This document shows, in pieces, positions 6,264 to 13,808 of a stretch of 14,472 nucleotides of DNA. Source of the stretch: JAAYJM01 sp964499465. Lineage in GTDB: Bacteria; Bacteroidota; Ignavibacteria; Kapaibacteriales; UBA2268. The first letter of the stretch is position 1, and the number at the start of each line of letters is the position of its first letter. Position numbers and translations under genes: made by a program. The stretch covers positions 1-14,472 of the forward strand of contig CAZCLJ010000098.1 in assembly GCA_964499465.1 (NCBI GenBank). The letters are read 5' to 3'. Below the pieces are notes generated by a model that ran no database searches, was not told the origin of the DNA, and saw nothing but the letters and a program-made list of their open reading frames with translations.

Positions 6264-7685
6264 CTTAATTCGGCTCGGAAAACTGCTTCGCTTCTTTATT
6301 AATTCTTCCTCCTGCGCTGACAAATGCTCTATTTCTAATTGCTCTTTTGCTTGTTGCTTATACTCTTTACTCGTGTTGTCAAGTGATTCTTTGCTGTTTT
6401 TGTTTACTAAATCTAACAATTTTGCTTTACTACGATTAATTTTTTCTCGTATCTTCTTTATCTGATAGCTGATATTACTATACTCCGGATTAGATACTAC
6501 AAATTCACTATCTACTTCTTTTACAACGTATTGGAGTATTCTATCAAAATCGTATTCACTTCGCATATATTTAAAATAGTTCTCTTGCGTCCAACGAGAA
6601 AACATCTTTTTTGCCAAATCAACTTTACCTAGTTTTTTATTAGTCGTTATTACTGAAGTTTGATGACCGCCTTCTGATAGCTTACGAATTTCTCGCATCT
6701 CTACATTATTTAAAACAACTTGCTTTTCTGCTAGCTTCATTAGTTCCTGGTTACCATCAAATCCTATCTCATAGTCCTTAAAATCTGATTCAGCCCAGCT
6801 ATTCTTGACGTTCTTTCTGTAGGTTAATACTGCTACACGATAATCGTCCCAGATTTTTCTGAAATATTGGGGTGAATATCCTTCCCTGTCAAATACTATG
6901 GTAAATATTGGTAAATCCTTATCTGTTGCCAGCTCCTCCTTGCTAATCTTGTGGTTTATGTCATGAAGAAGTTGGGGAATTATTGATGTTGAAAGCATTT
7001 CCAACAACTTCTCATTTACCTGACCTGTTACGTAAAAATACGGTAAGCCGTCCTCATTGTTTACCCAAAATTCTTGTATCCCCGGAAGACATAAACGCTG
7101 TCTGGCTATATGCTTCTTACCAAGTGTTGCACTATAGCCATTATAAACCTGAACGTGACCATCTATATAATAGAAGCCATTTCCATCGTCGCTTACCCAT
7201 TGATTTTCTAAATCAACATTCCAGTCCTTCGATTTTTGCTGCTTGAAGATTTCCTTTAGTTTGTTACGAACACATTTTGTTTCGGGAACCCTGTCTATTC
7301 CCATTATTTTCCCTAATTCACCCGGACTGATTAACTTGAGTTGTTCCGGATTCTTGATTCTGCTTAAATACATATATGCCAACAAAAGAATTATAAACGA
7401 AATATAATAATAACCTCGCTTTAATTCTTCATAGTGGCTCTTAAAGCTAAATAAACCATTTGATTGCAAAAAAGGAAGTAATACAAGCAAGCCACAACGT
7501 TCAACGCTCTGTGTGGATTCAAATTTAATGGGGGTGTCTTCAAGTAAATGCTGTGTTGCTGCAATTCGGTCAGTTATGTCTGTTGCGCCAATACCAAATA
7601 TTTGAGATACTGAAACATCTGCCGTATTGCGAGCTGATGGCGTATTGCCTATTGTTTCGGGGTCGGGAGATGGAGTGGCTATTGA
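6240..7685 (-). CDS. Transposase catalytic part (ORF B), DDE, made by -1 frameshift
   Basis: DDE transposase catalytic region. Counting from the first possible start, a TTG at 7490, it has 416 residues; the same frame is open upstream to 7709 with no ATG, GTG or TTG, and the upstream 65 residues (TDRIAATQHLLEDT, FESTQSVERCGLL) look like normal protein. So it is probably reached only by slipping from the frame at 7679-8131, giving a fused protein of about 630 residues. Catalytic candidates in the TTG numbering are Asp110 (YYIDGH), Asp201 (IVFDREGY) and Glu303 (RWTQENYF), with SPGELGKIMGIDRVPE (55-70) before them and a charged coiled-coil-like tail (341-402). The last residues (VRTPGPS) are encoded by the inserted derivative. 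Without it the frame would continue RLTENLFFTKQIF and stop, so the natural C-terminus is altered. Confidence 0.85.
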   Translation of the reverse strand, partial: SIATPSPDPETIGNTPSARNTADVSVSQIFGIGATDITDRIAATQHLLEDTPIKFESTQSVERCGLLVLLPFLQSNGLFSFKSHYEELKRGYYYISFIILLLAYMYLSRIKNPEQLKLISPGELGKIMGIDRVPETKCVRNKLKEIFKQQKSKDWNVDLENQWVSDDGNGFYYIDGHVQVYNGYSATLGKKHIARQRLCLPGIQEFWVNNEDGLPYFYVTGQVNEKLLEMLSTSIIPQLLHDINHKISKEELATDKDLPIFTIVFDREGYSPQYFRKIWDDYRVAVLTYRKNVKNSWAESDFKDYEIGFDGNQELMKLAEKQVVLNNVEMREIRKLSEGGHQTSVITTNKKLGKVDLAKKMFSRWTQENYFKYMRSEYDFDRILQYVVKEVDSEFVVSNPEYSNISYQIKKIREKINRSKAKLLDLVNKNSKESLDNTSKEYKQQAKEQLEIEHLSAQEEELIKKRSSFPSRIKVRTPGPS

Positions 7686-8131
7686 TTTTTTTTTAATGTG
7701 CCCTTTTTTTTATGATAGCGAACCGAACATTCTGATACGTTAAGAAATCTTGCTATTTCGCAGTTCGATTTGCCCGTATTTAGCATTTCCTGGGCTTGCT
7801 GAATGGTTTCTGCTGTATATTTATTACTATTGCCTCTCGTTTCTGTTCGATTTAGAAACCAGTCGCTACCTTTTTCCCGCAATGCCTTAGCATTAAGTTG
7901 TATGCTTCTTGCACTTACACCTAATACCTTTGCTATTTCACTCGGTTTACACAAGCGATTTTCCACAAGATTTGCTGTTATGAAACGATATAGTATACGG
8001 TCATTTTTTTGATGACAGAATATCGGTAAACCATTATGTAAATAATAAACAAAATCGTCTTTCTCAAATACTCCGGTTGTATGATTAAAACATCTGGTTT
8101 TTGAAGGAAAAAATGGCATTTGAAGTTGCAT
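7679..8131 (-). CDS. Transposase N-terminal part (ORF A) with two helix-turn-helix motifs
   Basis: 150 residues, the DNA-binding half of the split transposase. After a short beta-like lead (MPFFPSKTRCF, FVYYLHNGLPIFCHQ) there are two helix-turn-helix motifs: CKPSEIAKVLGVSARSIQ (about 61-78) and SNCEIARFLNVSECSVRYH (about 121-139). The frame ends TLKKNQ right after the poly-A tracts. In similar transposases these domains and the DDE domain form one chain, so this reading frame is likely the front part of a frameshift product and may also act alone as a repressor of transposition, as in IS1 or IS3 (inference). Starts at Met1 or Met5 are both possible; no strong Shine-Dalgarno sequence. A small hairpin (8154-8169) precedes it. 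Confidence 0.85.
   Translation of the reverse strand: MQLQMPFFPSKTRCFNHTTGVFEKDDFVYYLHNGLPIFCHQKNDRILYRFITANLVENRLCKPSEIAKVLGVSARSIQLNAKALREKGSDWFLNRTETRGNSNKYTAETIQQAQEMLNTGKSNCEIARFLNVSECSVRYHKKKGTLKKNQ
7686..7711 (-). promoter_or_regulatory. Candidate -1 frameshift (slippery) site
   Basis: On the minus strand, A8 followed by GGG (7704-7711, complement of ttttttttccc) gives the heptamer A-AAA-AAG in the ORF A frame, the same as the E. coli dnaX site. It is followed nine bases later by A9 (7686-7694). A -1 slip at either leads into the ORF B frame, which is open from 7709. No clear downstream stem-loop was seen. A real frameshift mutation or a homopolymer sequencing error in A9 is the main alternative. 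Confidence 0.6.
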
Positions 8132-8153
8132 ATATTTTCACTTTTTGTTACTA

Positions 8154-8169
8154 CATTTTTACAAAAATG
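8154..8169. repeat. Small perfect hairpin upstream of the transposase
   Basis: catttttacaaaaatg forms a 7-bp stem with a 2-base loop, 23 bases upstream of the ORF A start and inside the IS end. In other ISs such structures limit read-through expression; here that is only a guess. Confidence 0.4.
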
Positions 8170-8236
8170 CGAAATTATTCTTTACGAGGCAACTCTCCTA
8201 ACTCCTTTATTTTCGTTATGGGGTCAGGAGTTCTGA
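8170..8236 (-). repeat. Right terminal repeat of the insertion sequence
   Basis: Its reverse complement (begins tcagaactcctgaccccata) matches 6054-6120 with only about three mismatches over the first 56 bases. The outer 16 bases also recur, in direct orientation, at 6246-6262. No target duplication next to 8236 could be matched to the left flank, as expected if the left end is lost. Confidence 0.7.
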
Positions 8237-8252
8237 GTATTGTATTATGTTT

Positions 8253-8291
8253 AAAAAAAGATGTCCAACATCTCGGAGATGTTGGACATCT
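8253..8291 (-). terminator. Strong intrinsic terminator downstream of rocD
   Basis: Arms 8259-8274 and 8276-8291 form a perfect 16-bp stem around a single centre base (agatgtccaacatctc against its complement). On the minus strand it is followed by T6-7 (8253-8259). It lies about 120 bases after the RocD stop. A further outer inverted pair, atgtttaaa (8247-8255) and tttaaacat (8295-8303), extends the palindrome. The near-loopless stem is unusual and may also act as a dispersed palindrome. Confidence 0.75.
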
Positions 8292-8341
8292 GTCTTTAAA
8301 CATACAGAAAATTTCTCTTGGTTTGTGAAAGTTATTATTTT

Positions 8342-8377
8342 AAACTATCTAAACTATCGAAACTATCTAAACTTTAT
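8342..8377. repeat. 9-bp tandem repeat
   Basis: aaactatct, aaactatcg, aaactatct and then aaactttat: three near-perfect copies and a diverged fourth. Non-coding, in the RocD 3' untranslated stretch. Confidence 0.65.
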
Positions 8378-8410
8378 ATCATCACCTTTTAAATATAAAT
8401 CTGAAAAATA

Positions 8411-9607
8411 CTATTCAAAAGACATAATGACTTTTTCAATTCTTTCCATAGCCCAGTCAATGTCTTCTTTGCTAATAACAAGTGGTGGAGCAATACGGAT
8501 TACGTGGTCGTGTGTTTCTTTGCAAAGAATCCCTTCGGCTTTCAGCATTTCGCAGTATGGACGTGCTTTTGTGTCTAATTCTAAACCAATCCAAAGACCT
8601 TTTCCACGAACTTCAACGATATGCTTTGCTTTAACTGCCTGTAATCTTTCAACGAAATATTTACCCATTTCGAAAGAGCGTTCAATTAATTTTTCATCAA
8701 TAAGAACATCAAGAGAAGCAGCAGCAACAGAAGCGGCAAGAGGATTACCACCAAAAGTTGAGCCGTGGTCGCCCGGATTAAATACACCAAGAATTTCTTT
8801 GCTCGAAAGAACTGCAGATACTGGATAGAAACCACCTGATAATGCTTTACCGATTATTACCATATCCGGTTTAATTCCTTCATACTCATAAGCAAAGAGT
8901 TTACCTGAGCGTCCAAGACCAGATTGAATTTCATCGCAAATCATTAAAACATTGTTTTCTTTGCAAAGACGGGCTGCTTCACGCAAATAACCTTCCGGTG
9001 GAACGATAATGCCAGCTTCGCCTTGAATTGGTTCAACGAGGAATGCAGCAGTATTTGGATTGATTTTGGATTTCAAATCTTCAATATCGCCATATTTAAC
9101 AATTGGGAAACCGGGTGTCATAGGACCAAAGCCATCTTTATACTGTGCTTCAGTTGAAAAGCTAACGATTGTAACGGTTCTACCGTGGAAATTGTTTTCA
9201 CAGCAAATAATTTCAGCTTTGTCTTCTGGAATGCCTTTTACTTTGTATCCCCATTTTCTTGCTGCTTTAACTGCGGTTTCCACTGCTTCGGCACCGGAGT
9301 TCATTGGAAGAGACATTTCAAAACCTGTCATATCGCTTAATTTTTTGTAAAGCATTGGAAGCTTATCATTACGAAATGCGCGGCTTGTCAGTGTTACTTT
9401 CTTTGCCTGGTCGATGAAAGCATCTAAAATTCTGGGATGGCAATGTCCCTGATTAACTGCGGAATATGCAGCAAGGCAATCAAGATAACGATTTCCGTCA
9501 ACGTCTTCTACCCAGCAACCTTCTGCTTTGTTGATGACCACGTCAAGTGGGTGATAATTGTGAGCGCCGTATTGGTTTTCCAATTCGATAAATTGCTTTG
9601 TGTTCAT
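8411..9607 (-). CDS. rocD: Ornithine aminotransferase
   Basis: PLP enzyme moving the delta-amino group of ornithine to 2-oxoglutarate, giving glutamate and glutamate-5-semialdehyde (arginine/ornithine breakdown or proline formation), in the cytoplasm. At 398 residues it is full length for bacterial RocD. Features: a YGAHNYHPL start (13-21) typical of ornithine aminotransferases, NSGAEAVETAVK for phosphate binding (103-114), HGRT after the stacking aromatic Phe140, VEPIQGEAG (191-199), CDEIQSGLGR (224-233) with PLP-ring Asp225, and GKALSGG with Schiff-base Lys254. HGSTFGGNP (281-289) is also conserved. Other class III enzymes (acetylornithine or GABA aminotransferase) are possible in principle, but the N-terminal signature favours RocD. 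The start has a weak aagaaag ribosome site. It is transcribed alone, divergent from the propeller gene, and ends in a strong terminator. Confidence 0.95.
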   Translation of the reverse strand: MNTKQFIELENQYGAHNYHPLDVVINKAEGCWVEDVDGNRYLDCLAAYSAVNQGHCHPRILDAFIDQAKKVTLTSRAFRNDKLPMLYKKLSDMTGFEMSLPMNSGAEAVETAVKAARKWGYKVKGIPEDKAEIICCENNFHGRTVTIVSFSTEAQYKDGFGPMTPGFPIVKYGDIEDLKSKINPNTAAFLVEPIQGEAGIIVPPEGYLREAARLCKENNVLMICDEIQSGLGRSGKLFAYEYEGIKPDMVIIGKALSGGFYPVSAVLSSKEILGVFNPGDHGSTFGGNPLAASVAAASLDVLIDEKLIERSFEMGKYFVERLQAVKAKHIVEVRGKGLWIGLELDTKARPYCEMLKAEGILCKETHDHVIRIAPPLVISKEDIDWAMERIEKVIMSFE

Positions 9608-9786
9608 AATTCTTTCTTATAATGTTTGTGAATAATTTATATTTTTACTTTTTAAAAAATTTCATCATATAACTTTGCTAATTCTTTGATTAATAAAGTT
9701 TTTTATAATTTTACAAAATTAAGCAAAGTTTTTTGAATAAACAAATATTGAAAAAACAGATATGATGACTACAAAATATATTCCAT

Positions 9787-9815
9787 TTGAGATATATTTA
9801 GTAATTTTGTAATAC
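9787..9815 (+). promoter_or_regulatory. Candidate sigma-70-type promoter of the propeller gene
   Basis: TTGAGA (9787-9792), a 17-base spacer and TAATAC (9810-9815), about 43 bases before the ATG at 9859. The -10 box overlaps taattttg, which fits the Bacteroidota TAnnTTTG consensus, but no TTG is at the expected distance for that type, so which sigma factor applies is open. The ribosome site taggaaa lies before the start. Confidence 0.5.
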
Positions 9816-9858
9816 AATATTCATTAATAATTTAATCAATCTTTTTTAGGAAAAATTT

Positions 9859-12800
9859 ATGCTAAAATACTTCGCTTTAATTGTTCTTATTCTATCAGGC
9901 GCAATAGGAATAAATGCACAAAATCAAATATATGGATTCGGCTGGAATGAATTCGGTCAGCTTGGAGATGGGACTACGATTAGCAAAAGCACCGCTACTC
10001 AAGTTGGAAATTCTAACGATTGGCTAACTATTTCTGCCGGAACTACATTTACTTTAGGAATAAAAACAGACGGCACACTTTGGGGCTGGGGAGATAATTC
10101 TTCAGGACAATTAGGCGATGGAACTACGATTGAAAAATTCATTCCTACTCAAATCGGAACTGACAACAACTGGCAGAAAGTTTCTTGCGGTGCCGCCCAT
10201 ACTTTAGCTATCAAAACAGATGGCACACTTTGGGGCTGGGGTGATAATGCTTCAGGACAAATTGGCGATGGAACAAACGAAAACAAGCTTACTCCTGTTC
10301 AAATCGGAACCGAAAACAACTGGGATTTCGTTGAATGTGGTTTTACACATTCTTTTGCTATTAAAAATAACGGCACACTTTGGGGCTGGGGAAATAACTT
10401 TAACGGTCAAATTGGCGATGGAACTACTCAAAACCGCATCTCTCCTCTACAAATCGGAACTGAAACCAACTGGGACAAAGTTTCCTGCGGTTTTATGCAC
10501 ACTTTAGCTGTAAAAACAAATGGCACGCTTTGGGCTTGGGGAAGCAATAATAATTACCAGTTAGGCGATGGAACCACTATAAACCGTTTAACACCAGTCC
10601 AAATCGGAACAGCAACAAACTGGAATACTGTTTCCTGTGGCTTTGTTCATACTTTAGCTGTTAAAACAAATGGCACACTTTGGGCTTGGGGCTTAAATTC
10701 TTTCGGTCAGTTAGGTGATGGAACAAACACTACAAGAACTACTCCTACTCAAGTTGGAACTGAAATGAACTGGTCAACAGTCAGTTGTGGACAAAACCAT
10801 ACAATAGCCAGAAAAACAAATAATACTCTTTGGAGTTTTGGTGCAAACGAATACGGTCAATTAGGCGACGGCTCTACAACTCAAAGAAATTATCCTGCTC
10901 AAATTGGTATTCTGGCTAACTGGACTGCAGTTACTTGCGGTAGCTTCCATACTTTAGCATTATTTGAAAATAATCAACTTTCTGCTCCTGTGCTACTTGC
11001 ACCTCAAAATAATGCTTTAAATGTCGCAATTCCAGTGCAATTTGAATGGGAAATTGTAAATAATGCTACATCTTATAATTTACAAATTGCAATTGATAAT
11101 AACTTTGAAAGCATTATAATAAATATTGATGAAATATCTGAAAATAATTTGGAAATAGAAGATTTAGCTTTCAATACAACATATTTTTGGCGGGTAAAAG
11201 CAGTTAATAATAATATGGAAAGCGATTGGAGTGAAGTTTGGTCTTTTGTCACTGCAGAACAAATTATTTTAAATACAGAACTGTTCGGCTGGGGAGCAAA
11301 TGATTACGGACAAATCGGCAATGGCAATTATAATAATTCAAATATACCGGTTAGTATTGCAACTAATCTGAACTGGGAACAATTTGCTACTGGCTTTTAC
11401 TTTACTTTAGCAATAAAAAGCAATGGCACGCTTTGGGCTTGGGGAAACAATTTATATGGACAGTTAGGCGATGGCACTACTGACTTAAAAAACTCTCCTG
11501 TTCAAATTGGCAATTCTACTAACTGGGAAAGCGTATCCTGTGGCTGGACACATTCTGTTGCAATCAAAACAGATGGAACACTCTGGGCTTGGGGAAATAA
11601 TAATTTTGGTCAGTTAGGCAACGGGACAACAGATAATTCTGATATTCCTGTTCAAATCGGAACTGCTAACGATTGGGCAGCGGTTATTTGTGGCGAAAGT
11701 CATACAATAGCAATAAAAGATAACGGCACGCTTTGGGGTTGGGGTATGAATTTTTATGGACAATTAGGAGATGGCACCAACACTCAAAGAAATACACCCG
11801 TCCAAATCGGAACTTTAAACAATTGGGCAAAAGTAAGTTGTGGGGCTAATCACACATTAGCTATAAAAAGCAATGGCACGCTTTGGGCTTGGGGATATAA
11901 TAATTACGGACAATTAGGCGATGGTACTACTGTTCAAAAGTATTCTCCAACTCAAATCGGAAATTTAAATACTTGGGAATCTGTTGCTGGCGGTAGTTTT
12001 CATACTTTAGCAATAAAAACTGACGGAACGCTCTGGGCTTGGGGTAACAACTGGGAAGGTCAGTTAGGCGATGATACTAATATTGATAAAATTTCTCCCA
12101 TACAAATCGGGAACGGAACAAACTGGAATAAAGTAAGTTGTGGCAACGGTCATTCAGTTGCTATTAAAGATAATGGCACTCTTTGGGCTTGGGGTGCTAA
12201 TAACTATGGACAATTAGGTAATGGTGATAATATCAATAACTTTGTTCCAGAGCAAATTGGCAGTGCAAGCGATTGGTCTTCAGTTCAATGTGGCAGATAT
12301 TTTACTATAGGATTAATAACGACAAATCAGGAATTAGATACTCCAATTCTAATTTCTCCGGAAAATAATTCAACTGAAGTTTTGGTGCCTGTAAGTTTCG
12401 TTTGGGAATCTGTTGCAAATTCAGCGACTTATGTCTTAGAGGTTTCTTTAGATATTGACTTTGAAAATTTAGTTTATACTGTAAGTGGTATTAATGAAAG
12501 TAGTTTTGAATTAAACGACTTTGAAAGCAATACAACATATTTTTGGAGAGTGAAAGCAACGAATGTTGAAATTGAAAGTGATTGGAGTGAAATTTGGAGC
12601 TTTACTACTTCAAATCAGTCTGTTACTTTTAATATTGAATTAAATCAGGGCTGGAACCAGATTTCGAGCAACGTAATACCGAATGAAGCAAATATGGTTG
12701 AAGTTTTTTCAGAAATTGCACAAAATATTACGATTGTTAAAAATGGAGATGGTTTGTTCTGTGTTCCCTCTTATCAATTAAATTCAATAGGCAACTGGAA

Positions 12801-13116
12801 TATTACAGATGGTTATCAGGTCTATGCTACTGAACCCTGCATTTTGTCAATAACTGGCAACCAGGTGATTCCAGAGAACACACCACTATTTCTTTCACCA
12901 GGTTGGAATTTGATTTCTTATCTTCGGACATCGCCAATGGAAGTTGAAACTGCTCTTGCAAATATTTCTCAAAATATTGTACTGGTAAAAGATAATTCTG
13001 GAGGATTATATATTCCACAATATAATATTAATACTTTAGGTGAATTAATTCCCGGCAGGGCTTATTGGATTTATTTATATCAACCAGTAATTCTTACTTA
13101 TCCGGGCAATGAGTAG
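9859..13116 (+). CDS. Secreted protein with two RCC1-type beta-propellers, two Fn3-like domains and duplicated C-terminal module
   Basis: 1085 residues. Residues 1-20 are a signal peptide (MLKYFALIVLILSGAIGINA). Residues 25-374 hold seven RCC1-like repeats of exactly 50 residues (pattern WGWGxNxxGQLGDGT, then P.QIG, W..VSCG.HTLAIK..GTL), followed by an Fn3-like domain (375-475, NTTYFWRVKA and ESDWSEVWSF), seven more 50-residue repeats (476-825) and a second Fn3-like domain (826-925). The tail (931-1085) has two related modules starting GWNQISSN and GWNLISYL. The propeller+Fn3 block is thus duplicated (~450 residues). RCC1-type propellers usually bind proteins or other ligands; no catalytic motif is seen. 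Likely exported, possibly surface attached; no typical T9SS C-terminal signal is recognised. The aggaaa Shine-Dalgarno sequence and upstream promoter support the start; a terminator follows. Confidence 0.9.
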   Translation: MLKYFALIVLILSGAIGINAQNQIYGFGWNEFGQLGDGTTISKSTATQVGNSNDWLTISAGTTFTLGIKTDGTLWGWGDNSSGQLGDGTTIEKFIPTQIGTDNNWQKVSCGAAHTLAIKTDGTLWGWGDNASGQIGDGTNENKLTPVQIGTENNWDFVECGFTHSFAIKNNGTLWGWGNNFNGQIGDGTTQNRISPLQIGTETNWDKVSCGFMHTLAVKTNGTLWAWGSNNNYQLGDGTTINRLTPVQIGTATNWNTVSCGFVHTLAVKTNGTLWAWGLNSFGQLGDGTNTTRTTPTQVGTEMNWSTVSCGQNHTIARKTNNTLWSFGANEYGQLGDGSTTQRNYPAQIGILANWTAVTCGSFHTLALFENNQLSAPVLLAPQNNALNVAIPVQFEWEIVNNATSYNLQIAIDNNFESIIINIDEISENNLEIEDLAFNTTYFWRVKAVNNNMESDWSEVWSFVTAEQIILNTELFGWGANDYGQIGNGNYNNSNIPVSIATNLNWEQFATGFYFTLAIKSNGTLWAWGNNLYGQLGDGTTDLKNSPVQIGNSTNWESVSCGWTHSVAIKTDGTLWAWGNNNFGQLGNGTTDNSDIPVQIGTANDWAAVICGESHTIAIKDNGTLWGWGMNFYGQLGDGTNTQRNTPVQIGTLNNWAKVSCGANHTLAIKSNGTLWAWGYNNYGQLGDGTTVQKYSPTQIGNLNTWESVAGGSFHTLAIKTDGTLWAWGNNWEGQLGDDTNIDKISPIQIGNGTNWNKVSCGNGHSVAIKDNGTLWAWGANNYGQLGNGDNINNFVPEQIGSASDWSSVQCGRYFTIGLITTNQELDTPILISPENNSTEVLVPVSFVWESVANSATYVLEVSLDIDFENLVYTVSGINESSFELNDFESNTTYFWRVKATNVEIESDWSEIWSFTTSNQSVTFNIELNQGWNQISSNVIPNEANMVEVFSEIAQNITIVKNGDGLFCVPSYQLNSIGNWNITDGYQVYATEPCILSITGNQVIPENTPLFLSPGWNLISYLRTSPMEVETALANISQNIVLVKDNSGGLYIPQYNINTLGELIPGRAYWIYLYQPVILTYPGNE

Positions 13117-13205
13117 TTTTCTATAATAGTTACTAATGATTTAATTTTATAAAACTTTCTCAAAACCATAGTTACTTAACAAAAGTAAAAGTATGCAATC
13201 CCCCA

Positions 13206-13244
13206 CTCCTTCCCAAGTTGAACTTGGGAAGGAGATTTTTTTTT
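13206..13244 (+). terminator. Intrinsic terminator of the propeller gene
   Basis: Arms 13206-13219 (ctccttcccaagtt) and 13221-13234 form a perfect 14-bp stem around one centre base, followed by a T9 run (13236-13244). It lies about 90 bases past the stop codon. A weaker, imperfect hairpin without a T run (tggaccccacacttt/gaaagtggagtcca) follows at 13257-13285. Confidence 0.85.
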
Positions 13245-13289
13245 GGAAGTAATATATGGACCCCACACTTTGAAAGTGGAGTCCATCTG

Positions 13290-13596
13290 AAGAAAAAGCA
13301 CCGATATGGATTGAATTATTGATTTATCTAATTTTCTTTTTTAATCATCTTCATTATAAAAGTCAGAACCTTGATTAGAAAGATTAAAGGATTTCTTGAT
13401 TAATAAAAAAAATAACCAGGTAATAATTTAATCAGGTAAATCACTATTCATTGACAAAAAATTTCATACAAAAATAAAATTCCTCCTGCTTTCTAAAAAC
13501 TCCTATTCATTTTAATATTTATTGTTATATTTAAATGAAAATAAAGAGCTTATTCATTTTTTGTAATGTCGTAAAAGTACGTTTCTGTTAGTTTTT
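13290..13596 (+). other. Gene-free AT-rich stretch with a promoter candidate
   Basis: No gene is visible. A good promoter-like pair, TTGACA (13451-13456) and TAAAAT (13475-13480) with an 18-base spacer, points toward the 21-bp array. An 18-codon frame at 13535-13591 (begins ATGAAAATAAAGAGC) has no Shine-Dalgarno sequence, stops early and is out of frame with the array. Otherwise I see nothing here. Confidence 0.4.
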
Positions 13597-13808
13597 TAAT
13601 TATTTATCAGCATTTTTAAATCTTCCGCCGGAGAGTTCAAGTCTTCCGTCAGAGAGATGAGGTCTTCCGTCAGAGAGATTAAGTCTTCTGTCAGAGAGAT
13701 GAGGTCTTCCGTCAGAGAGATTAAGTCTTCCGTCAGAGAGATGAAGTCTTCTGTCAGAGAGATGAGGTCTTCCGTCAGAGAGATGAGGTCTTCCGCCAGA
13801 GAGTTCAA
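13596..13808 (-). CDS. Possible heptad-repeat peptide encoded by the 21-bp array (doubtful)
   Basis: A 70-residue frame (TTG start at 13808; open, without start, back to about 13872) reads LISLTED over and over and ends DLKMLINN. Leucine at heptad positions a and d with Asp/Glu at f and g is coiled-coil-like and acidic. There is no ATG, and no ribosome site outside the repeats, so translation is uncertain. The plus-strand frame 13657-13860 (basic, SSVREMR heptads) is equally long, and it is not possible to choose from sequence alone. It may be non-coding. Confidence 0.2.
   Translation of the reverse strand: MNSLAEDLISLTEDLISLTEDFISLTEDLISLTEDLISLTEDLISLTEDLISLTEDLNSPAEDLKMLINN

Larger units (their letters stand above)
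6004..8236 (-). mobile_element. DDE insertion sequence, two-ORF, with nested derivative
   Basis: A ~2.2-kb element carrying a split DDE transposase (7679-8131 and 6240-7685). The right end (8170-8236) is a long terminal sequence whose reverse complement begins tcagaactcctgaccccata. The same sequence in inward orientation is at 6054-6120, but that copy belongs to a ~210-bp derivative inserted in the transposase 3' end. The element's own left end is probably the worn sequence at 6004-6036. I do not recognise the IS family by name; the transposase resembles a group of ~600-residue HTH-plus-DDE proteins in environmental bacteria. Confidence 0.65.

Noticed and set aside
6983..8012. Plus-strand frames inside the transposase (6983-7246, 7803-8012)
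   Set aside because: Antisense shadows of ORF B and ORF A.
8101..8828. Plus-strand frames of 75 and 193 codons
   Set aside because: The first is made of IS end and palindrome sequence; the second starts in the terminator palindrome and then lies antisense to rocD.
9060..9622. Two plus-strand frames in rocD
   Set aside because: Antisense shadows of the aminotransferase.
10220..10507. 95-codon plus-strand frame within the propeller gene
   Set aside because: Out-of-frame reading of the 150-nt RCC1 repeats; repetition alone keeps it open.
13535..13591. 18-codon frame starting MKIKSLFIF, resembling a signal peptide start
   Set aside because: Stops after 18 codons, has no ribosome site and is out of frame with the following array.
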